The translations under genes were made by a program, and so were the position numbers. DNA of 6,248 bases, from contig JAKSPX010000098.1 in NCBI GenBank assembly GCA_024404415.1, forward strand, positions 1 through 6,248, given 5' to 3'. Positions 1 through 5,511 of the stretch are shown here, piece after piece. This DNA comes from Clostridia bacterium (lineage in GTDB: Bacteria > Bacillota > Clostridia > Oscillospirales > QAMX01). A model generated the notes under the pieces. It searched no databases. It had not been told where the DNA came from and saw only the letters and a list, made by a program, of their open reading frames with translations. Numbering within the stretch: position 1 is the stretch's first letter; every line of letters begins with the position of its first letter.

Positions 1-1140
1 CACCGTGCCCGCGCTCTGGGCTTCAATACCTGCATCATCGACGACGGCTGGCAGACTGATGACAACAACCGCGGCTACGGCTACTGCGGCGACTGGGAGA
101 CGGCTCCCGGTAAGATCAAGGACATGAAGGCGCACGTCGCCCGTGTCCACGAGATCGGCATGAAGTATATCCTCTGGTATTCGGTGCCGCTTCTCGGGTA
201 TCATTCCAAGCATTATGCGGAATTCAAGGATATGGTGTTGAATACCGGCATGGACCGTCTCAGCGCCGGCATCCTCGACCCGCGCTATAAAGAGGTACGT
301 GACTTCCTCATCGGCATCTACGTCAAGGCGCTCAAGGAGTGGGATCTCGACGGCTTCAAGCTGGATTTCATCGACACCTGGCGCTATGAGCCGACCAACG
401 CGCCGTATAACGAAAAGATGGACATCCCGTCGCTTGAAAACGCCGTCCAGACCTTCATGCTGGATCTCAACGCGGCCTTGAAAGCCATCAAGCCCGACGT
501 CATGCTGGAATTCCGCCAGGGCTACATCGGGCCGCATATGCGCCGCTTCGGCAATATGTTCCGCGTAGGCGACTGCCCGGACGATTATATCTCCAACCGC
601 GTCGGCTCTCTTGACCTGCGCATGACAATGGGGGAGAGCGCCGTCCACTCCGATATGCTCATGTGGCATAAGGATGAAAAGCCGGAGATCGCAGCCCTGC
701 AGATTGCGAGCGTCCTCTTCTGTGTTGTGCAATATTCGGCGAAGCTGAGCAATCTCACGCCGGAAATGAAGACCATGTCGCTTCATTATCTGGATTTCCT
801 GCGCGAACACAAGGCAACGCTCCTCAAGGGCGAACTGCATACCTACGAGCCGCACCTTCTCTACACCTGGGCCGAAGCGGTCGGGGAAGGGGAGACCATC
901 GCGGCGGTCTACGCCATCGACAAGTGCGTGAAGCCTGCGGAAAACGGTGTGATCTACCTTGTGAACGGTGCGGAAGGCAAGCGCATCCTCGTTGAGCTCG
1001 ACGGAGAATATGCGATCACCGTGCTCGACTGCATGGGCAAGGTCGTTCTTGAGGAAAAACGCGCGCTTTCCGGCGTCAACAGCATCCCCTGCCCGGTCGG
1101 CGGCATGATCGTACTGAAAAAAATAACCCGAATGAAATAA
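1..1140 (+). CDS. GH36-type alpha-galactosidase, C-terminal part (5' end outside window)
   Basis: This frame is open from base 1 to a TAA stop and gives 379 residues; the start codon lies upstream of the window. Residue numbers here count from base 1. The pieces of a clan GH-D (beta/alpha)8 barrel appear in order: IIDDGWQ at 12-18; the nucleophile strand FKLDF, with K120-x-D122 matching the GH36 K-x-D signature; and RVGDCPDD at 188-195, where the acid/base aspartate is expected (D191 is the best guess, D194 or D195 possible). A C-terminal beta-sandwich follows from about residue 275. Family members usually have 600-730 residues, so roughly the N-terminal 40% is missing. GH36 enzymes hydrolyse terminal alpha-galactosides such as raffinose-type sugars and galactomannan side chains with retention of configuration. 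Related raffinose synthases or alpha-N-acetylgalactosaminidases cannot be excluded. The esterase gene starts 16 bases after the stop, so the two are probably co-transcribed. Cellular location cannot be judged without the N-terminus. Confidence 0.87.
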   Translation, partial: HRARALGFNTCIIDDGWQTDDNNRGYGYCGDWETAPGKIKDMKAHVARVHEIGMKYILWYSVPLLGYHSKHYAEFKDMVLNTGMDRLSAGILDPRYKEVRDFLIGIYVKALKEWDLDGFKLDFIDTWRYEPTNAPYNEKMDIPSLENAVQTFMLDLNAALKAIKPDVMLEFRQGYIGPHMRRFGNMFRVGDCPDDYISNRVGSLDLRMTMGESAVHSDMLMWHKDEKPEIAALQIASVLFCVVQYSAKLSNLTPEMKTMSLHYLDFLREHKATLLKGELHTYEPHLLYTWAEAVGEGETIAAVYAIDKCVKPAENGVIYLVNGAEGKRILVELDGEYAITVLDCMGKVVLEEKRALSGVNSIPCPVGGMIVLKKITRMK

Positions 1141-1156
1141 ATAAGGAGAAAATACT

Positions 1157-2119
1157 ATGCCTATCGTAGATATGCCCCTTGCGGAACTGAAAAAGTACAA
1201 GGGCATCAACGCCTGCCCCGCCGATCTCGACGAATACTGGGATCGCTCGATCAAAGAGATGGAAGCTCTCGGCACCGGCTGTGAGCTCATCCCCGCGAAA
1301 TTCCAGGTTCCCGGCTCCGAATGCTATGACCTGTGGTTCACCGGCATTGGCGGCGCGCGCATCCACTGCCAGTTTGCCCGCCCGGCCAAGATCGAGGGCA
1401 AGCTCCCCGCCGTCGTGATGTTCCACGGTTATTCCGGGGACGCGGGCTCCTTCCGTGACAAGGTCGCTTTCTCGGGCGCCGGTTACGTCGTCGCCGCGAT
1501 GGATTGCCGCGGTCAGGGCGGCCTCTCCGATGACCCGATCCCGGTCAAGGGCAACACTCTCAACGGTCAGATCATCCGCGGTCTCGAGGATGAATCCCCC
1601 GATAAGCTCTATTTCCGCAACGTCTTCCTCGATGCCGCCCAGCTTGCGCGCATCATCATGGCGCTTCCTTATGTCGATGAGACCCGCGTCGCCGCGACCG
1701 GCGGCAGCCAGGGCGGCGGTCTGACGCTGGCCTGCGCCGCCTTGACGCCCACTCTCAACCGCGCCGCCGCTGTCTATCCCTTCCTCTCGGACTATCGCCG
1801 CGTGTGGGATATGGACCTCGACATCGCCGCCTACGCCGACCTGCGTGAGTTCTTCCGCCACACCGATCCGACGCACGAGCGCGAAGAGGAGACCTTCCTC
1901 AGACTCGGCTACATCGACAACCACAACCTGGCCCACCGCATCAAGGCCAAGGTCAGAATGTACACCGGCTTACTCGATAACATCTGCCCGCCGTCCACCC
2001 AGTTTGCCGCCTTCAACAACATTCCCGGCGAAAAGGACGTCGTTCTCTTCCCCGATTTCGGCCACGAGGGCATCAAGGGCGTTGACGACAAGATCATGAT
2101 GTACATCATGGAGATGTAA
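1157..2119 (+). CDS. Acetyl esterase, CE7 family (acetyl xylan esterase / cephalosporin-C deacetylase)
   Basis: This is a complete 320-residue alpha/beta-hydrolase that removes O-acetyl groups from short acetylated sugars or oligosaccharides. The CE7 hallmarks are all visible: RGQGG at 118-122, the nucleophile elbow GGSQGG with S184, D274 in GLLDNICPP, H303 in FGHEG, and Y92 in HGYSG, which corresponds to the oxyanion-hole tyrosine. From memory, the Thermotoga maritima CE7 enzyme uses Y92, S188, D274 and H303, so the register is nearly identical. The length also matches the family (about 318-325). No signal peptide or membrane segment is seen, which fits the usual cytoplasmic, hexameric CE7 enzymes acting on imported oligosaccharides. 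The start is fixed by AAGGAG at 1143-1148, eight bases before the ATG. The gene follows the alpha-galactosidase by 16 bases and ends at a hairpin region, so it is the last gene of that operon. Family assignment is secure; the true acetylated substrate (xylan, mannan or other) is not. Confidence 0.95.
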   Translation: MPIVDMPLAELKKYKGINACPADLDEYWDRSIKEMEALGTGCELIPAKFQVPGSECYDLWFTGIGGARIHCQFARPAKIEGKLPAVVMFHGYSGDAGSFRDKVAFSGAGYVVAAMDCRGQGGLSDDPIPVKGNTLNGQIIRGLEDESPDKLYFRNVFLDAAQLARIIMALPYVDETRVAATGGSQGGGLTLACAALTPTLNRAAAVYPFLSDYRRVWDMDLDIAAYADLREFFRHTDPTHEREEETFLRLGYIDNHNLAHRIKAKVRMYTGLLDNICPPSTQFAAFNNIPGEKDVVLFPDFGHEGIKGVDDKIMMYIMEM

Positions 2120-2153
2120 AAACGCAAATGCAAAATTGCGTTTTGCATTTGTG
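2118..2153 (-). terminator. A/T-rich hairpin with T tail on the minus strand, second stop for the TRAP operon
   Basis: Arms 2123-2135 and 2141-2153 pair over 13 bp with one G-T wobble, around the 5-base loop 2136-2140. Read on the minus strand the stem is followed by TTTTT (2122-2118), a terminator layout for transcripts from the TRAP permease. Read on the plus strand no T tract follows, so it is not a good terminator for the esterase operon. The stem is mostly A/T and therefore weaker than the neighbouring terminator. A competing small hairpin (CGCAA 2123-2127 with TTGCG 2136-2140) is possible. It begins right at the esterase stop codon and may alternatively be a small dispersed repeat. Confidence 0.5.
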
Positions 2154-2165
2154 ACACACGCATAT

Positions 2166-2209
2166 AAAAACACCGCAGATATCTTTTCGGATATCTGCGG
2201 TATCTTTTT
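2166..2209. terminator. Bidirectional intrinsic terminator between convergent operons
   Basis: A perfect 12-bp stem is formed by 2172-2183 (ACCGCAGATATC) and 2190-2201, with the 6-base loop TTTTCG. On the plus strand it is followed by ATCTTTTT (2202-2209), which ends the galactosidase-esterase operon 53 bases after the esterase stop. On the minus strand it is followed by GTTTTTATATG (from 2171 downward), which ends the TRAP permease transcript 12 bases after its stop. A shared terminator of this kind is common between tail-to-tail genes. Confidence 0.88.
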
Positions 2210-2220
2210 GCAATATGGGT

Positions 2221-4167
2221 TTATGCGGCGGCGGATTTTTTCTTCTCGGCGAACTGCCAGAGGAAAACCAGAACGATCAGGGCTACGCCGATGAGGTCGG
2301 TCACAAGACCCGGGTCGATCAGAAGCAGACCGCCTGCAGCCGCGAGGATGCGTTGGATGACGTTCATCTTCACGTAGATAAAGCCTTCCAGCGCCGAGGA
2401 GACGCCGAAGATGCCGAGCAGGGAAGTGACGACGATGAGGATGACCTTAAAGGGATTGTCCACGTCGACGAAGAGCATCTCGGGGTTCAGGGCGAAGACG
2501 TAGGGGACGATGAAGGCGGCGATGGCTAATTTGGTGGAGGTCAGGGCGGTCTTCATCGGGTTGGACTGGGCGATGGCCGCGCCCGCGTAGGCCGCGAGGG
2601 CGACAGGCGGGGTGAGGTCGGCCACGATGCCGAAGTAGAAGACGAAGAAGTGGGCGGCGACCATCGGAACGCCCATGCGCACGAGGATGGGCGCGCAGGT
2701 GGCGGCCATGAGGCAGTAGTTGGCGGTGGTGGGCACGCCCATGCCGAGCACGATGCAGCAGAGCATGGTGAGGAACAGGGCGATGATCACCTGATTGCCC
2801 GCGAGGGCGACGATGCCGTTGATCATCATATTCGCAAGACCGGTCATGGTGATGGTACCGGCGATGATGCCCGCGATGCCGCAGGCTGCGGCGACCGAAA
2901 TGGCGCCCTGTCCGCCTGCCGCGAGCGCTTCAAGGAAGCGTTTCGGGGTGATGCGATTGCCTTTGTTGAAGAGGCTGACGATGACGGCGGCGATGATGGA
3001 GATGGCGGCGGCCGTCTGGATGGTCTTGGTGTTGGAGCTGACGAGGTAGATCAGGATGACCAGCGGCAGGAGCAGGTAAAGCTTGCCGACCAGCGACTTG
3101 AACTTCGGGATCTCGTCCTTTTCCAGACCGCGCAGACCGTATTTCTTGGCTTCGAGGTGGACCGCAATGAAGATTCCGGCGAAGTAAAGGACTGCCGGGA
3201 GGATGGCGCGGACGATGATGTTGCTATACGGCACGTTGAGGTTTTCGGCCATGAGGAAGGCGGCGGCGCCCATGATCGGGGGCATGATCTGCCCGCCGGT
3301 GGAGGCGCTGGCTTCGGCGGCAGCCGCAAATTCGGGCTTGTAGCCGGTGCGTTTCATCAGCGGAATGGTCACCGAGCCGCTGCCGACCGTGTTGGCTACC
3401 GAAGAGCCGGAGACCATGCCTTCCATGGCGCTGGCGACGACGGCGACCTTGGCGGGACCGCCGGAGAAGCGGCCGACCACGGCGTTGGCGGCTTCAATGA
3501 AGAAGTCGGCGATGCCGGTGCGCTCTAAGAACGCGCCGAAGATGATGAAGACCACGATGAATTTGGAGCAGGTGTTGATCGGGGTGGAGAGGATGCCTTC
3601 CTTGGAATAGAAGAGGGCGCGCACGGTGTAGTTGAGGCGGCCGATGAAGGAAGGATTCTTGAGGCCGTAGGCGAGCGCGTAGGCCACGAAGCACCCGGCG
3701 ACGATCAGGATGGGCAAACCGACGCTCCTGCGGCAGACCTCGGCGAGGGCAAGGATACCCACGATGCCGATGATGATCTGATAAGTAGCAAATTTGCTGC
3801 CCTGCTGGATGATCGGGACGGCGTTGAAGGTGAAGTAGAGGAAGGCGGCGGTGCCGAGCACCATGAGGACGACGTCGTACCACGGCATGTAATTGACCTT
3901 CTGCACGCCCTTTTTGGCGGGGAAGACCAGGTAGCCGAGCATGACGATCAGCGCGACAAAGGAGGAAAGACGGATCTCCTCCAGCCACGTGGCGAACAGC
4001 GTGACGTAAATGCAGAAAAGCGAGAAAGCGGCGAGCAGCGCTGTGACCACCCACTTAGGCGCACCCTCCCACACGCGGGTGTTGGACTCGCGGTCATATT
4101 TCTTCATGACCTCCTCGACCGACGTCGGCGCGGCCTCGGGCGCTTTCTTTTTGGAAAAGATGGACAA
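2221..4167 (-). CDS. TRAP transporter permease, fused 4TM/12TM (DctQM-type), TAXI-associated
   Basis: This membrane subunit of a sodium-driven tripartite (TRAP) importer has 648 residues from the TTG start chosen here. It is a fusion of the small and large permease subunits. After a charged cytoplasmic N-terminus there are four hydrophobic segments of the DctQ-like part (about 39-62, 68-83, 96-113, 124-141), then the DctM-like part. Signature stretches are SGSSVANTVGSG from 253, STGGQIMPP at 289-297, GMGVPTT at 475-481, and TPPVALAAYAG from 519. These are the conserved, probably ion- and substrate-binding loops of the 4TM/12TM fusion family. The C-terminus ends in a KKKSAAA tail. It lies 84 bases downstream of the TAXI binding-protein gene and is co-transcribed through an intervening hairpin. 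An in-frame ATG at 4203 would add 12 residues but lies inside that hairpin and has no ribosome site. The substrate is not predictable from sequence; dicarboxylates or other organic acids are typical for the superfamily. Confidence 0.95.
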   Translation of the reverse strand: MSIFSKKKAPEAAPTSVEEVMKKYDRESNTRVWEGAPKWVVTALLAAFSLFCIYVTLFATWLEEIRLSSFVALIVMLGYLVFPAKKGVQKVNYMPWYDVVLMVLGTAAFLYFTFNAVPIIQQGSKFATYQIIIGIVGILALAEVCRRSVGLPILIVAGCFVAYALAYGLKNPSFIGRLNYTVRALFYSKEGILSTPINTCSKFIVVFIIFGAFLERTGIADFFIEAANAVVGRFSGGPAKVAVVASAMEGMVSGSSVANTVGSGSVTIPLMKRTGYKPEFAAAAEASASTGGQIMPPIMGAAAFLMAENLNVPYSNIIVRAILPAVLYFAGIFIAVHLEAKKYGLRGLEKDEIPKFKSLVGKLYLLLPLVILIYLVSSNTKTIQTAAAISIIAAVIVSLFNKGNRITPKRFLEALAAGGQGAISVAAACGIAGIIAGTITMTGLANMMINGIVALAGNQVIIALFLTMLCCIVLGMGVPTTANYCLMAATCAPILVRMGVPMVAAHFFVFYFGIVADLTPPVALAAYAGAAIAQSNPMKTALTSTKLAIAAFIVPYVFALNPEMLFVDVDNPFKVILIVVTSLLGIFGVSSALEGFIYVKMNVIQRILAAAGGLLLIDPGLVTDLIGVALIVLVFLWQFAEKKKSAAA

Positions 4168-4180
4168 GGGATAACCTCCT
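4165..4180 (-). promoter_or_regulatory. Ribosome binding site and TTG start of the TRAP permease
   Basis: On the minus strand a perfect AGGAGG (4180-4175) is followed by seven bases and then TTG (4167-4165), which is in frame with the permease and gives an N-terminus reading MSIFSKKK. The alternative ATG at 4203-4201 has no Shine-Dalgarno sequence and is part of a 15-bp stem. If that ATG were used, the AGGAGG would be translated inside the gene. The TTG is therefore the better start. Confidence 0.85.
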
Positions 4181-4192
4181 ATCTTGAGAGTG

Positions 4193-4235
4193 AAAAACAA
4201 CATTTCCCCGGAACGGCCTGCGTTCCGGGGAAATG
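4193..4235 (-). terminator. Intercistronic terminator-like hairpin between TAXI binding protein and permease genes
   Basis: Arms 4201-4215 and 4221-4235 form a perfect 15-bp, GC-rich stem with the 5-base loop GCCTG (plus strand). Read on the minus strand it starts 16 bases after the binding-protein stop and is followed by TTGTTTTT (4200-4193). This has the form of an intrinsic terminator, yet the permease ribosome site begins only about 20 bases beyond the stem and no other promoter is evident. The likely role is partial termination plus 3'-end protection of the binding-protein mRNA, so that more binding protein than permease is made. This role is inferred. Confidence 0.75.
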
Positions 4236-4251
4236 GCCGGGTCGAGTGAAA

Positions 4252-5211
4252 TTACTTCGAGGTGACTTCGATGCCCTTTTCGGCGTAGTACTTGGCAGCG
4301 CCCGCGTGGAACGGAGCAGACATGCCGGAGGTGGCGTTCTCGAGGCTTAATTCAGCACCCTTGCCGTGTTCGGCGGCGATGGCGTCGATGTTGTCGAAGA
4401 TGGCGGCGGTGAGGGCGTAAACGTCGTCCTCAGAAGCGTCGGCGGAGACGATCAGGGTCGCCTTGACGGTGACGGTGGTCACGTCCTTATCCTGGCCGGG
4501 GTAGGTGCCGGCGGGGATGTTATAAGCGGTGTAGTAGGGGCAGCTCGCCATGACCTTATCGGCGATGTCGCCGTCGATCGGGACGAGGTAAGCGTCGGTG
4601 GAGGTGGCAAGCTCGGTGATGGCCGGGGTCGGAGCGCCCGCGACGATGAACGCGGCGTCGATCTTGTGGTCCTTGAGAGCTTCGGCGCTGTCGGCAAAGC
4701 TCTGGTACTGCGGGTTGATGTCGTCAACAGAGAGACCGGCGGCGGTCAGAACGTCGATGGCGTTGAAGTAAACACCGGAGCCGGGAGCGCCGATGGAAAC
4801 GCTCTTGCCCTTGAGGTCGGCAACGCTGGTGATGGAAGCATCCATGGTGACGAGCTGAACAGCTTCGGCATAGAGGCCGCCGACAACGCGGAAGGAGTCG
4901 ATCGCGCCGTCTTCTTCAAAGGAGTTGCTGCCCGCCCAGGCGTAAGCCATAACGTCGGACTGCACGGTGGCGAGCTGGTAGTCGCCCGCGTCGATGCCCT
5001 GGATGTTGGCCTTGGAGCCATCGGTCGAAACGACGGTCACGGCGATATCGGCTTTGTTGGTGATGTACTGGCCGAGGACGCCGCCGAAGGCGTAGTAGGT
5101 GCCGGCGGTGCCGCCGGTGCCCATGGTCATGGCCGCGCTGCCGGAGCAGGAAGCGAAGAGGCAGCAGACTGCAAGCACGAGGCAAAGCAGTGCAAGAATT
5201 TTCTTTTTCAT
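4252..5211 (-). CDS. TAXI-family TRAP transporter solute-binding lipoprotein
   Basis: This 319-residue extracytoplasmic receptor captures a small ligand and delivers it to the fused TRAP permease encoded downstream. The N-terminus is a lipoprotein signal: MKKK, a hydrophobic core at about 5-19, and a lipobox-like FASC with C22 as the predicted lipidated residue, so the protein is probably anchored outside the single membrane. Right after it comes GTGGTAGTYYAFGG at 31-44, the typical start of the TAXI fold (family models use GTGG-x-GTYY). The length fits mature TAXI proteins of about 300 residues. The ATG at 5211 is chosen because GGAGG (5221-5217) lies five bases upstream and the signal peptide begins there. 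The open frame continues upstream to 5475 but runs through the promoter and encodes nothing recognisable. TAXI proteins are much less well characterised than DctP-type receptors, with glutamate or 2-oxoglutarate-like ligands suggested for some; the ligand here is unknown. Confidence 0.95.
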   Translation of the reverse strand: MKKKILALLCLVLAVCCLFASCSGSAAMTMGTGGTAGTYYAFGGVLGQYITNKADIAVTVVSTDGSKANIQGIDAGDYQLATVQSDVMAYAWAGSNSFEEDGAIDSFRVVGGLYAEAVQLVTMDASITSVADLKGKSVSIGAPGSGVYFNAIDVLTAAGLSVDDINPQYQSFADSAEALKDHKIDAAFIVAGAPTPAITELATSTDAYLVPIDGDIADKVMASCPYYTAYNIPAGTYPGQDKDVTTVTVKATLIVSADASEDDVYALTAAIFDNIDAIAAEHGKGAELSLENATSGMSAPFHAGAAKYYAEKGIEVTSK

Positions 5212-5230
5212 AAGTTCCTCCGGAATAGCA

Positions 5231-5247
5231 CCCTGCGAAAAGCAGGG
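5231..5247 (-). other. Small 5'-leader hairpin in front of the TAXI gene
   Basis: CCCTGC (5231-5236) pairs with GCAGGG (5242-5247) around a 5-base loop. In the minus-strand transcript the stem ends nine bases before the GGAGG ribosome site and lies close to the predicted 5' end, about 13 bases after the expected transcription start. No T tract follows, so it is not a terminator. A stabilising 5' stem is the simplest reading; a chance structure is possible. Confidence 0.35.
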
Positions 5248-5266
5248 AAAATTTGAAAGTGAGATA

Positions 5267-5295
5267 ATTTTACATGATTTTGCCTGAAAATGCAA
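5267..5295 (-). promoter_or_regulatory. Predicted promoter of the TAXI-TRAP operon
   Basis: On the minus strand TTGCAT (5295-5290) and TAAAAT (5272-5267) are separated by 17 bases, the optimum for the housekeeping sigma factor. The -10 matches the consensus at five of six positions, the -35 at three (its TTG). An A/T-rich tract at 5301-5328 lies just upstream and could act as an UP element. The expected start near 5260 would give a leader of about 49 bases. The same two hexamers with the same spacing lie in front of the divergent GH92 gene. Confidence 0.65.
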
Positions 5296-5454
5296 GAGGG
5301 AAAAAGTGAAAAATAAATATTTTTTTTCTGCGACTTCATAATCCTGCCGGAACGAGGGCAAAAACGCAGGAAAATCTGCAATGAAACGACGGAGATGCAC
5401 TACGCTCCTGCAAATTAACGGGCGGCAGACGGGATGGAGTATGCGGAATGACAC

Positions 5455-5502
5455 TTGCATGAATCGGAAAAGCATGATAAAATGAAGAAAATTCCGGGGA
5501 GG
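5455..5502 (+). promoter_or_regulatory. Predicted promoter and ribosome site of the GH92 gene
   Basis: TTGCAT (5455-5460) and TAAAAT (5478-5483) are separated by 17 bases. A TG at 5475-5476, one base before the -10, makes an extended -10 element that would compensate for the weak -35. The expected transcription start is near 5490, leaving a leader of only about 20 bases that is almost filled by the ribosome site GGGGAGG (5496-5502). The ATG follows after nine bases. Confidence 0.65.
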
Positions 5503-5511
5503 TCATCTTCT

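Larger units (their letters stand above)
5212..5511. other. Divergent control region between the TAXI operon and the GH92 gene
   Basis: These 300 bases hold no credible gene. From left to right they contain the TAXI ribosome site (5217-5221), a leader hairpin (5231-5247), the TAXI core promoter (5267-5295), an A/T-rich tract (5301-5328), a GC-richer stretch without a promoter (5329-5454), and the GH92 promoter and ribosome site (5455-5502). The middle stretch has TCCTGC at 5342-5347 and 5406-5411 and its complement GCAGGA at 5366-5371, possible but unproven regulator half-sites. I found no convincing catabolite-repression (cre) site. Confidence 0.7.

Noticed and set aside
1076..1936. 286-codon open frame on the minus strand, antisense to the CE7 esterase and the galactosidase end
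   Set aside because: The overlapping plus-strand genes have intact catalytic motifs and proper ribosome sites; this frame has neither and is a shadow of codon bias.
2120..2220. Possible small RNA in the convergent gap
   Set aside because: Two hairpins are present, but no promoter is seen and both are explained as terminators or a palindromic repeat.
2650..3528. 292-codon open frame on the plus strand, antisense to the TRAP permease
   Set aside because: It is rich in Gly, Asp, His and Glu with no fold-like pattern, while the opposite strand encodes highly conserved TRAP motifs along its whole length.
4366..5256. 296-codon open frame on the plus strand, antisense to the TAXI receptor gene
   Set aside because: Its protein is a low-complexity Gly/Asp/Val-rich sequence produced by reading GC-rich codons of the real gene backwards; it has no ribosome site and no family features.
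5381..5398. Possible catabolite-repression (cre) site around ATGAAACG
   Set aside because: The left half resembles the cre consensus, but the spacing to a CG centre and the right half do not fit.
5212..5475. 88-codon upstream extension of the TAXI receptor reading frame
   Set aside because: It would place the lipoprotein signal inside the protein and translate through the promoter and leader hairpin; the ATG at 5211 has a clear GGAGG site.
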